Part shown: piece after piece, positions 54,930-64,000 of the stretch
Numbering within the stretch: the stretch's first letter is position 1
How the letters are laid out: every line of letters begins with the position of its first letter
From: Odobenus rosmarus divergens
Taxonomy: Eukaryota > Chordata > Mammalia > Carnivora > Odobenidae
Assembly: GCF_000321225.1 (NCBI RefSeq)
Contig: NW_004450459.1
Coordinates: forward strand, 3,460,480 to 3,524,479
Length of the DNA: 64,000 nucleotides
Direction: 5' to 3'
Notes under the pieces: model-generated
The model's database searches: none
The model's input: only the letters and a program-made list of their open reading frames with translations
What the model was told of the DNA's origin: nothing
Translations under genes and position numbers: made by a program

Positions 54930-55635
54930 ATTGAGTAATGTTTACAAAACCCAATAGAAATTGAATAGAGGGATTGTCTTCCTGCCTTTGCCATGTGAAT
55001 CCTGCAATGCCACTGTAAGATATCCTTTCCCCCGAAGAGCCCAGATCTTCTCATTTCATTAAACAGCTGAGTGTATTTACCATTTAGTATATTCATTTAG
55101 CCATCTTTCTTTGAAAGGGAATGCCCTCTGAAAGTTTCTTTCTTCTTTTCTTCTTCTTCTTCAGTTTCAGCAGGTCTTTACAAATAGCTTTATATCAAGA
55201 ATACAATTATACAGGGGAAAATGTCCAGGCATTTTTTCCAAATCATGCAATAATTATTTCGGAGACAGTATTAAAACTAACATGTTTAAACTTAACAATC
55301 ACTCACATGGCTTATGTCTACATAATGCCAAAGTAATAGTAATAAACATGTTCTTCCCTAAAACTGAGCATTGATGAATAAACCAGTTGAAATGATCTTT
55401 GCCATCTGCAATAGGCAAAACAACTGCCTTATTTCGTTTAATGGAAGATCTAAAGATTGTCTACATTATATTTTACCATCTGTATGAAAACCACTTTAGA
55501 GTATTTTCTTAGCTTCAGAAATAAAAATCATGATTGATGTACTTATCATTCTTTCATAATACATGACAATAATTCAGAGTCAAAAGAATGCACTTGAGCA
55601 TTCCCTGTTCAGGTTTAGTAAGAGGTAGAATCAAG
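54930..55635. other. Unassigned AT-rich sequence
   Basis: Includes a TTCTTTTCTTCTTCTTCTTC tract near 55141. Nothing else recognised. Confidence 0.45.
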
Positions 55636-55639
55636 TACT

Positions 55640-55850
55640 AGTTCAGAGCCCAAACTCTAAAGCTGGGCTGTCTGGGTTCAATCCACTTACTAGCTGTGTG
55701 TCTTGAGAAAGTTACTGCATCTGTAAAAAGTTTCCTTTTGATTCTAATAGTGTAGGGTTGTTAGAGGATGAAATAATTATAGCTATATATAAATACTTAA
55801 AACAAGGCCTGGCATATACAAGTATGTTATAACTGTGAGCTTACTTGCTT
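55640..55850 (+). mobile_element. MIR, nearly full length
   Basis: CAGAGCCCAAACTCTAAAGCTGGGCTGTCTGGGTTCAATCCACTTACTAGCTGTGTGTCTTGAGAAAGTTACTGCATCTG, TAGTGTAGGGTTGTTAGAGGATGAAATAATTATA and AACAAGGCCTGGCATATACAAG follow MIR from tRNA-like head to core. Confidence 0.87.
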
Positions 55851-55854
55851 TTAC

Positions 55855-56130
55855 TCTCTTATCCACAGATTATAGTCATAAAAAATTATGTTTCTCTTAA
55901 CAACGCTATATACATGCATAAACATAGTACCAGATCATATTTATGTTCACTCACAGTCCCTAAGTAAGGCATAGGTTTAGAATTAAGTAGTATTAATCTG
56001 ATAAAAACCATAATGGATCCATGCTAGTCTAGCATTGTTTTTTCTAGATGTGACTATCAATAATCCAATCCTTATAGTAGCTATCAATTTGAGTACATTT
56101 TCTTTTTAAGGTGATTAGCAGCAGATTAAT
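55855..56130. other. Unassigned AT-rich sequence
   Basis: Nothing recognised. Confidence 0.45.
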
Positions 56131-56144
56131 AGAACTATTCAGAA

Positions 56145-56343
56145 TTCTGGGGTGCCTGGGTGGCTCAGTCAGTTAAGCGTCTGCCTTAAGCTCAGGTCAT
56201 GATCCCAGGATCCTGGGATTGAGCCCCACATTGGGCTCCCTGCTCAGCGGAGAGCCTGCTTCTCCCTCTCCCTCTGCCACTCCCCCTGCTTGTGTTCTCT
56301 CTCTCTCTCTCTGTCAAATAAATAAATAAAATCTTTAAAAAAA
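56145..56343 (+). mobile_element. Can-SINE
   Basis: GGGGTGCCTGGGTGGCTCAGTCAGTTAAGCG head, CTGGGATTGAGCCCCACATTGGG, TGCTTGTGTTCTCTCTC and an AAATAAATAAATAAAATC tail. A 14-bp duplication with one mismatch, AGAACT[A/T]TTCAGAA, lies at 56131-56144 and 56344-56357. Confidence 0.97.
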
Positions 56344-56357
56344 AGAACTTTTCAGAA

Positions 56358-59275
56358 ATCATATATTCTAGTTATCCTCTAACCACTCATCCCAAAAAGA
56401 TGAATAAAACAAAAAAAAAAGTCTTGACAAAACAGGAAAAAAGCAATATCTTGAACAGAAAGATTTTCTAATCATTTTCCAAGTTTTATTGCCAATTTCT
56501 TTCCTTTTCCTCCAAATATACAGTACGAATCTACATTTCTGAAAACTGGAGATGGTATTATTGCTATGAAGTGGAATTAATAACATTAAACACTTGCCAC
56601 ATTTAAGAAGACAAGGCTTCTTTACTAGTGTAGAATTCATGACACATATCTTTTTCATTTTTATAACATGAATAAAAAATACTTTAGATAGTAATGGAAT
56701 GACTTAGTTTAGCGCCCAGAAATTTAAACATATACTATTCCTGGATACCATGTAGTGTAAACAGGTTAAAAATTCTCCAACATAAAATATGCTGAATATT
56801 TCATCTCTACATTTTTCAGGACAACATAAAAACATTGGTTTTCTAACTTGGGACAGATAAAGTTATAGAAAGAAAATAAAGTCAGGATATACTCTTAGCC
56901 CATTCAAGCTTATGTTACTCTGATCAGGTATATATCCTTTGATAAGGATGTATGTATATCACATAGAGCACATGGATAGAGTCAACTGAAAGGTAGTCCA
57001 ACTTCTGTATACGTTTTCAAAATAGATTTTCTAAAATTTGTTTTATATCATTGAAAACTTTTGTCCATATGAAAATATTTCTGTGAAATCCAAACTCTGA
57101 AAGCAAATATTTTTTTCCACATTTTTTACATATTTAGCAAAGTTTTTCTTTCCCCTTTCCTAGAGCAGAGTGTCTTTCATTTGCCCCATAGGTACCCTTT
57201 CCACTCTTCACTATCTGCTCTCCGCTCTGGGAGAACAATATTTATGGACTATAAGGGGATCCTTTGCCCACCAGCTTCCTTTTGGGTTTGGTTAGTAAAC
57301 ATTAGCATGAGGTCAACAGAAAGGAAGAGAGAGTGAAGTCTATGACACAGACTGATTGATCCCTCTACCAGAAGTCACAGCTCCTTTCAGGCAGACCTCT
57401 TCACCAGACTTCCTGTGTCTGAGTTTCAGGGACAGCCCTCTTCCCCCAATATGCCTTCTCGTATGGGTGATAATCTGGGCTCTGGATACTATGTCCTCGC
57501 CTTGTCCTTTCTTGCCTGGTGGTGGTTATTGCTCTTACTAGTCCCAGTTCCTGGAGTCTCCCTTGTAGTTTCCCCGCACTCTGCCTACAATAAACACCCC
57601 CTTTATTAACCTGCTGTCAGGTTGCAATGGGGGCCTGCCTTTCATCACACTCAGCTCACATTTCCTGCCAGGACCATGACTGATCCCCTTACCTAAAAAT
57701 CTTGTGAGAGAATCCAAAATGCATGTTCTGTTTTGTTCTCGACAACAGAGCTCACATGAAGCAGAATCTTCAGGTTTTGCTCATTTTTAGTGCCTCTTAA
57801 TATTTCATGTTGCCACCTTTCTTCCCCTTGGGCCTCCCAAGGTACTCAATGCCAGGCCCTTCTACTGCTCTGCTCCAGCCAGTAGTGTTTCATATTTAGA
57901 GTCTTCTGTTTTCCCAGACATCGACATTTACCTATCTTAGGTCCATTTCCGTATGTACCTGCGTGTAGGTAAAACCTGCCGAACTGTGTTACCATAACTA
58001 TTGGTCGGTTAGCATATTTTCAGGTTGACAGAACTTTTCTGGAATCAGTGCCTTTCTATCAAGGAACTGTAGTAGATTTCTGGAGGAAATATTTGGGGAC
58101 AGGCAGGCCTTGCGCAGCTTCAAAATCATTCCCTAGAGGTGAACACGTAGTCTGCCTGAAAATGGAGTCAGATATGTTGTATTCCATAGATATCTGTTAT
58201 TAACAAAAATTTGAGGATTATAAAAGTGAATGCAGCACTGGTATTCATCATATTCTAATGGGAGATTAAAAGGATTTTGTCTTTGCAAATAAATGAAGAC
58301 ACATATTGTCTAACCACACCATTCTGCTGGAAACTATTGAAAATCCATTATTTATAATATATGGGGAACAAATTTCATATTCATTATTTTCATAATCTTA
58401 AAAAGATTGAAAAGGGATTCAATTTAAAGATACACAAAACTTACAACTTATTTTTACATAACCGGATTTTGTTGGTGGTCGTTTTGTGGAGATAATGTTT
58501 TTTTACTAGGCAATCAATTTACAAAATATCCCATGTTCTTTTCTCATGTTTAAAGGCATTCTAGAAATATACGTTGGTAGCATTATTTGTCTCCTCACAA
58601 GTAGTAGAATATCACAAGCTATTTAAGTCATTCTGAAAGTAAAGTATCCATCTCCTTACATAAAACTGCCTTCAATTTTTCATGATCAGAATTATAAAAT
58701 GATAGAGCTCTCCTACTGGCTTAACAGATGAGCTGCATCTCGGTGTACAGTTTTAAGTCATTGCAATTCAATTCCCAGCTCTATTTATCGGGATTGATAT
58801 TTAAGTGATGGTGAGCAATGAAAATCCAGATTGAGTGATGAGAAGTGGTTTTTATAAAATGTTACTAATACTCACAAACCCCAGCACTGGTCAAAAAAAA
58901 AATCTATATTCTTTAATAATTAAATATATATAGTAGTTATGTGATGAGATTTGGGAAATTATTATGAAAGAGAAAAATGTTGTATTAATGAAGCCAATTT
59001 TTAAAAATTGATATCCGTGATAGTGTATTTCTCTCAATTATTTTCTCATCAAGCTTCAAATCATACTCAAATCTACAGAAGCAATACCTATGTCTCGATA
59101 AGTGGAAATAAATCATGCTTACAATGAAAACAGAGCCCAGAGAAGTTTGGAAAGAGAGAAGGAGCAAATTTTAAACATGAAAAGTAATGTGTAGTTATAG
59201 GATCATAAAGAAGGGGAAATTTATGTTAAAAATCACCAGGTGGAAATATTTCTGGTTGGGCTGTCTTAGGACTGA
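56358..59275. other. Long unassigned stretch, repeat-poor
   Basis: 57190-57660 resembles an ancient dispersed repeat (AGCTTCCTTTTGGGTTTGGTTAGTAAAC ... ACAATAAACACCCCC) whose family I cannot name. 58260-58860 is repeat-free, AT-rich and complex, a possible place for conserved non-coding DNA. No credible ORF. Confidence 0.4.
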
Positions 59276-59545
59276 TTTTTTTTGACTGAAATATAGTTAA
59301 CCCACAATATTGTATTTGTTTCAGGTGTACAACATAGAGATTCAGCATTTATGTACATTATAGAACACTTTGCCATGATAAGTGTAGTTATCATCTGTTA
59401 CCATACAAAGTTATTACACTTTTTACTATATCCCCTATGCTGTACTTTACCTCCCTGACTTATTTATTTTATAACTGGAAGTTTGTACCTCTTAATCCTC
59501 TCCACCTATTTCACCCATCCCTCTACCTCCCTCCCCTCTGGCAAC
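59276..59545 (-). mobile_element. L1 3'UTR (antisense)
   Basis: TTTTTTTGACTGAAATATAGTTAACC start (reverse of an A-tail), TTTCAGGTGTACAACATAGAGATTCAGC, AAGTGTAGTTATCATCTGTTACCATAC, TATTTTATAACTGGAAGTTTGTACC and CACCTATTTCACCCATCCCTC...CTCTGGCAAC. Same family as 34696-34908, here longer. Confidence 0.82.
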
Positions 59546-59555
59546 TACCACCATA

Positions 59556-59640
59556 TTACAAAAATAAACTCAAAATGGACTAAAGACCTAAATGCAAGGC
59601 CTGGAATTCTGGAACTGATTTTGAATCATCTCTCCAACAT
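59556..59640 (+). mobile_element. Short L1 ORF2 fragment (sense)
   Basis: AAATAAACTCAAAATGGACTAAAGACCTAAATGCAAGGCCTGGAATTCTGGAACT matches the ORF2 'actcaaaatggattaaagacctaaatg' segment. It abuts the antisense 3'UTR above, so it is either a 5'-inverted L1 (twin priming) or an unrelated piece. Confidence 0.65.
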
Positions 59641-59832
59641 GAGCAGCCCAAATATGAGCTCTCATGACACAGTCTGCAGAAGATCCTGAGGTGAGGCTCC
59701 TGGTTGCTCATTCTACCTGGAGACCATTTCCTGGCCATAGCAGAGAAAGCTAGAATCCAAAAAGATCGTGGAATTCCTACTGACCTTAGGTGGAAGAGAT
59801 TAGAGCGCAGAGTAGCTAAAATAACTAGAATC

Positions 59833-60024
59833 TTAACCCAGGCTGAGTAGGGTAAGCGTCTGACTCTGACTCTCGGTTTTGACTCAGGTTGCGATCTCAG
59901 GGCTGTGAGATCCAGCCCCATATGGGGCTCTGGGCTGGGCGTGGAGTCTGCTTAAGGTTCTCTCTCTCCCTCTGCTCCACCACCCCCACGCACGCACTCT
60001 CTCTCCCTCTCTTTAAAAAAAATA
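59833..60024 (+). mobile_element. Old Can-SINE with damaged head
   Basis: AACCCAGGCTGAGTAGGGTAAGCGTCTGACTC is a decayed head. Then CTCAGGTTGCGATCTCAGGGCTGTGAGATCCAGCCCCATATGGGGC, GGGCGTGGAGTCTGCTTAAGGTTCTCTCTC and an A-rich tail. Flanks AATAACTAGAATCTTA (about 59818) and AATAATTGGAATGTA (about 60027) are a degraded duplication. Confidence 0.9.
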
Positions 60025-60039
60025 AAAATAATTGGAATG

Positions 60040-60217
60040 TACACAGGAAGTTACTGAAGAGGAGGAGGAAGTGTATGAAGATGGGCTGAGGTCCTACACG
60101 CGTCCCCTATGAGTCTTTTCTGAAGATTGCATAGCAACAGTGCAGGACTATCCGGGGCTTACAAGAGAGTGGCTGCTACAGAATTTAGAACGGAACACAC
60201 ATACCAGAGGCTGGGCT

Positions 60218-60268
<51 letters not shown>

Positions 60269-60590
60269 AGATATCTCTGTATCTATATGGATCCATTCAG
60301 AGAAAAAAAAAATAGCACGGGATTATACGTCTCCAGGTTCCCTACTGTGCCAGAGCATCTTCAGACATGAAAAGAACTGCACCCAGGACACTCGGCTTCT
60401 TTTCCAACAGCCTGACATTGTTTCAGTTCTTACTTGGGAACATGGCCAAGGCCTGGAGCACAAGGATGTTCTGAACATGATTTTAAATAAAATACTTTTA
60501 TTATAAAAATCGAAAAAGGGCTGGAGGAGGGAAACTTATCCTCCTCATCGGCACTTCTATAAATGCACAAAAGACTGCATTGTGCTGTAC
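60040..60590. other. Unassigned sequence with a compound microsatellite
   Basis: Contains the (TC)n(TA)n array. An AAATAAAATAC polyadenylation-like word occurs near 60485 but without an associated gene. Confidence 0.45.
60221..60268 (+). repeat. (TC)14(TA)10 compound microsatellite
   Basis: Pyrimidine TC array passing directly into a TA array without interruption. The TC half can adopt triplex (H-DNA) and the TA half cruciform structure. Confidence 0.95.
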
Positions 60591-60725
60591 CCAGTAATTA
60601 TTATTAAGCGTTTGTATAGAACTTTATATTTACAAAGTGCTTTGTAGTCCTTTATATTATTATTCCTCACAGCAGCCTTATGAGGTAGGTTGGTATTGTT
60701 AAATCTATTTTACCCCACTTCAGGA
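60590..60725 (-). mobile_element. MIR (antisense)
   Basis: ATTATTATTAAGCGTTTGTATAGAACTTTATATTTACAAAGTGCTTTGTAG and ATTATTATTCCTCACAGCAGCCTTATGAGGTAGG...TTTTACCCCACTT match antisense MIR (tcatttgatcctcacaacagccctgtgaggtagg). Confidence 0.82.
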
Positions 60726-61655
60726 GGTCGCTTTTTGAAGTACTTTGAAATAAACCTTGAAGAATCAAAACCCTTCAGTGTGTCTGGAAGAACAAGGTGA
60801 AAAAAAACCCACGGTGAAAGTTTGTGTTAAAAAAGAAATCCCAAAGGGAGCCTGTGTGCTGGAGAAGGAGATCAGAGACCAAAACAGAAGCTGGAAATTA
60901 CATCAATTTGATTTGGAAATAATGTACAGCCTGAATATAGTGAGATTCGGGGACTAGGCTAGTTATGGGGCCTGTTTTCTTCTTGGTTTTTCTAGAAAAC
61001 TTGGTCTTGAGTATTGATAAATTGTCAATTAAACAAATATTTTTTAATGGGCTATCCAGATGAGATTGGTGAGTGCCCTTCATCTTCATTTCCTATGTTT
61101 TTATATCCTACTAAATATAACCACAAATGATGAAATGCAGAGCAATTACTCGCTCTGGGTCCTATTATGTATCCAAACATGAACTAATCACACAGGAAGT
61201 AATTTTTTTTTCCCCGTTTAAAAAATAATTCATACTTGTTTGGAAAATTTGGAGAATAAATAAAATTTGGGAAAGTCGGAAATTTTCATCCGTATTCCTA
61301 ATACCCAAGACAATTGATATTTAAAATGTCAGATTTTCTTCACATTTTTGTCTGAGTGTATTTTACAGTATTATAGTTATATCATGCTTATAATTTTGCA
61401 TGTTCCTCTTTTATTTAACATTTTAGCGTAAGCATTATGCTGTGTTTTGTGTAACAAACACTATGACCTGCAACTCTTCTAAGCCTGCAGGAATTTACTG
61501 AGTCCCAGAAAATGCAGAGAGATTTTAGCAGTATTCTAAGATAGCATTACCTTAAAAATAGCATTACTCTTAAAATCTAATACGATAAACCTCTCTAGTA
61601 ATGGCAGAAAGCTGTTATATTTGCATGAAATGGATCATCAGTCTCACAGCTTTGA
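60726..61655. other. Unassigned sequence
   Basis: 61195-61470 resembles an ancient interspersed repeat (similar in style to 31080-31600), family unknown. A 66-codon ORF at 60757-60957 has no domain. Confidence 0.4.
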
Positions 61656-61659
61656 ATAC

Positions 61660-62685
61660 CCTCCACATGCTGGTAATTCTGAAATGATATGCTCACATCT
61701 CTCTTCTGAATTCCAGACTTGTATATCCAACTGCCCACTCTGCTTTTTCTTTTGAATAAATCAGTCTCCCTCATACCCCCACTAAGCCTGCTCCACTAGG
61801 GGTCTTTCCGGCTGAGTTAATGGAAACTCGACAATGTTTCCAGTTGCTCAAGTCAAAACTGAGAATCAACCTTTACTTCTCCATTTTTGTCACACACAAC
61901 ACCCATTTATTAGCAAATCTTCTGAGCTCTACCTTCAAAATCTAACCACTGCCCACGATCTCTACTGATATCACCAAAGTTCAAGTCACTGGTTTCCCTC
62001 TACATTATTGCATTTGCCTCCTATCTGGTCTCTGCTTCTTCTCTTGCTCCTTTTAATACTACCATCAAGCTTGCTGCCAACAAAATCCTGTTAATTTACT
62101 CTTAAAACACCTCTCTCCTCTGCTGGAAACCTCGCAGTAGGTTCCCATTTCCCTCACAGCCTAAGTCTTCCTTGGATTTCAATCCACGTGATCAGCACTG
62201 TTCCCCTCCCCGCCACCCCCCCCCACATTCCTTATCTCTTGGACTTCATCTCTGACTCCTGCCCAGGGGGCCCACTCTTTCCAGCCTACCCTGGTCTCTG
62301 CCTGTGGATATCAGAACTCTCCTGCCTCAGGACATTTTTACTTCTTGTCCCCCATTCTAAAATGTTCTTTCTCCAAATAGTCACAGAGCTCCCTCCCACA
62401 GCTATTCCTTTCCTGGTCACCCTATCCAAAATTCAACAGCTACTTCCAGCTCTAGAAATCATCTGTTTTCCTCCCTACTTTTTTCCTCTTTAGTATTTAC
62501 TTTGGGTTACCATACAATATATGTTTCTTTTTTATCCTGTTTAATATATTCTTTCCCCACTAGAATGTAACGAAAATATGAGGGCATGGATTTTTGTCTG
62601 TTTTGATTGTTGTTGCATTTCTAGGACCTAAAACAATATCCAATACACAATTTGTGCCAAATAAATATTTGTTAGCTAAAAGAAC
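61660..62685 (+). mobile_element. L2, about 1 kb, 3' half
   Basis: Longest uninterrupted L2 here: CCAGACTTGTATATCCAACTGCCCACTC, CAGTTGCTCAAGTCAAAACTGAGAATC, TTATTAGCAAATCTTCTGAGCTCTACC, TTTGCCTCCTATCTGGTCTCTGC, GTCCCCCATTCTAAAATGTTC, CCCCACTAGAATGTAACG, GGATTTTTGTCTGTTTTGATTG and CAAATAAATATTTGTTAGC in consensus order. The frame is broken. A C-rich tract (62208-62224) is a local insert. ORFs here are not genes. Confidence 0.9.
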
Positions 62686-62689
62686 CTCC

Positions 62690-63070
62690 TGAGGCAAATT
62701 ATGGGGAAATCTCTTTTAACAGACATAGCTAATTTTAAAATGAGGGTACCGGGGGAAGCAGCAAGCAAAAGGTACTTAGAGAAAGTGCAAAGGACCTGTA
62801 CAATGAGGTGCCCCTGGGGGCCACTTGCCAAAGAAGGTACCAGTTGTTCATTTTAGTAAAAAGTCATTGATATCCAAGGCCAAGGTTTTTGATGTATTCC
62901 ATTCTCTTTCTAAATTTCAGGGCAGGGTCACAGGTTAGGTTCTAATGATGGAGCCCTTCCTGCATTGCCAATATGTAACTTTGTGTTACATATTGAACTT
63001 TGTGTGATAGATAATTTTCTACAACACCTGGTTCTCAGACCATTTCTTAGGAAAAGATTAATCACAGAAT
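62690..63070. other. Unassigned sequence
   Basis: Nothing recognised. Confidence 0.45.
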
Positions 63071-63090
63071 AAGAATTTTATGTTGCTGAG

Positions 63091-63302
63091 GGGCACCTGG
63101 GTGGCTCAGTTGTTAAGCGTCTGCCTTCCGCTCAGGTCATGATCTCAGGGTCCTGGGATCTAGCCCCGCATTAGGCTCCCTGCTCAGCAGGAAACCTGCT
63201 TCTCCCTCTCCCACTCCCCCTGCTTGTGTTCCCTCTCTCGCTGTCTCTCTCTGTCAAATAAATAAATTTAAAAAATCTTTAAAAAAAAAAAGAAACTTTA
63301 AA
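63091..63302 (+). mobile_element. Can-SINE with 20-bp perfect duplication
   Basis: GGGCACCTGGGTGGCTCAGTTGTTAAGCG head, CTGGGATCTAGCCCCGCATTAGG, TGCTTGTGTTCCCTCTCTCGCTG, AAATAAATAAATTT and an A-tail. The duplication AAGAATTTTATGTTGCTGAG at 63071-63090 and 63303-63322 is perfect over 20 bp, the longest in the window, suggesting a young insertion. Confidence 0.98.
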
Positions 63303-63322
63303 AAGAATTTTATGTTGCTGAG

Positions 63323-64000
63323 ATGTCGTATTGTCAAATGAGCATACATGAAATGTAAGTAATCACGAACATAACAAATTTAGTTTTGTGCAGCGAACTA
63401 TTTGATTTTCAACATGTAAAATATGATCCTTTGCACTAGGGTCTATTCCAGTGTTCAAAATGTATATGGTTTGTGTAAGAGTTTTGAAATAACTAAAAAT
63501 AAATAAAAAACCATAAATATTACCATTTTTTATTAAGTGCCTCTTAAGAATAAATAGAATTTATTCAGAGTCCAGTGATAAGACCAATTAATGTCCCGTA
63601 GCAATGAAGAGAGAAAAGTTTAACCGAATCTGCACAAAAGAATTATTAAGTGAGGTTATCAAAATCAGTTGTCAAAACAAAGCTATCTAATAATAGTTTT
63701 AATTGTGTATAGTGGGGAAAATTTTTAAAGATTTAGACATATAAACACACACACACACACACACACATATACATATACATCCGTACATACCAAACTGCTT
63801 ATTCATGTCATATTTTAAACTTTAAGAAATGAACTTAAATGTAAGCAAAAGTTAAGACTTCATTTGTATTTGCTAACATTACTCCACTGCAGGGACGATT
63901 CCTTCCTTTTTCTGAAGGCACTGACACAAATTTTGGTGATTATTGCTGTATGCCAGGCCATATGCCACACGGCATAGTATGGCATTTGGTAGGCTAACTT
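63323..64000. other. Unassigned AT-rich sequence
   Basis: Contains the (CA)n at 63745-63767. No other element recognised. Confidence 0.45.
63745..63767 (+). repeat. (AC)11 microsatellite
   Basis: Uninterrupted AC repeat followed by ATATACATATACAT. Confidence 0.95.

Noticed and set aside
60485..60500. AATAAA polyadenylation signal as the 3' end of a gene
   Set aside because: No upstream ORF or exon structure, and AATAAA is frequent by chance in this AT-rich sequence.
61660..62685. 101-codon ORF at 62188-62493 as a small gene
   Set aside because: It lies fully inside a recognisable L2 3' region and is a chance frame.
3567..63302. tRNA-Lys-like A and B boxes at many sites, suggesting tRNA genes
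   Set aside because: They are heads of Can-SINEs with CT-rich bodies, A-rich tails and target duplications. No cloverleaf with a proper acceptor stem is retained.
1..64000. CRISPR array, operon, phage or plasmid features
   Set aside because: No regularly spaced direct repeats, no dense ORFs or ribosome-binding sites. The sequence is plainly mammalian.

Overview
This is mammalian nuclear DNA, almost certainly from a caniform carnivoran. The evidence is 24 recognisable copies of the tRNA-Lys-derived carnivore SINE (Can-SINE/SINEC; head GGGCGCCTGGGTGGCTCAGT, CT-rich middle, AAATAAATAAA tail) and carnivore-type L1 3' ends. No copy has the canid-specific SINEC_Cf head. The common tail type (TGCTTGTGTTCCCTCTCTC, then TCAAATAAATAAA) fits an arctoid (bear, pinniped, mustelid or procyonid) better than a dog; that placement is inference, not proof.

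The window is AT-rich and non-coding. I find no protein-coding gene, no exon I can defend, and no rRNA, functional tRNA or snRNA gene. Open reading frames are short (longest 220 codons), scattered on both strands, overlapping and without recognisable domains. Many are translations of SINE or L1 3'UTR copies. It is best read as intergenic or deep intronic sequence.

Layout: 0-5 kb, purine repeat at the edge, an 88-bp L1 tail, a hAT-Charlie (MER58/MER3-like) fragment and an L1MA-like 3' end split by a SINE. 5-11.3 kb, two L2 ends and a decayed old L1 carrying five SINEs, including a nested inverted pair, with a sixth SINE just downstream. 11.7-17 kb, L2 and MIR fragments in otherwise unassigned sequence. 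17.2-19.5 kb, two MLT1-type MaLR LTRs in opposite orientation and an L1 3' end, two of the three interrupted by SINEs. 20-31 kb, mostly unassigned AT-rich DNA with MIR, L2 and four SINEs. 31-34 kb, antisense and sense old L1 pieces and a small GC-rich patch. 34-38 kb, a long antisense L2 split by an L1 3'UTR fragment, then purine-rich sequence. 39-44.4 kb, SINEs, a Z-DNA-type tract and a decayed L1 ORF2 region. 44-51 kb, mostly unassigned, with two carnivore L1 3' ends in opposite orientation. 51-56.5 kb, antisense L1 ORF2, L2 and four SINEs of alternating strand. 56-64 kb, unassigned AT-rich DNA, L1 and MIR remnants, a (TC)n(TA)n array, a 1-kb L2 and a SINE with a 20-bp target duplication.

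The insertions give a relative chronology: L2/MIR (oldest), MLT1 and L1M, carnivore L1, and Can-SINEs, which sit inside the others. No undescribed functional system is evident. The best leads are structural: a SINE inverted repeat, several G-quadruplex-type tracts, a 39-bp alternating purine-pyrimidine tract, an unclassified pair of related segments, and repeat-poor stretches that could hold conserved regulatory elements.
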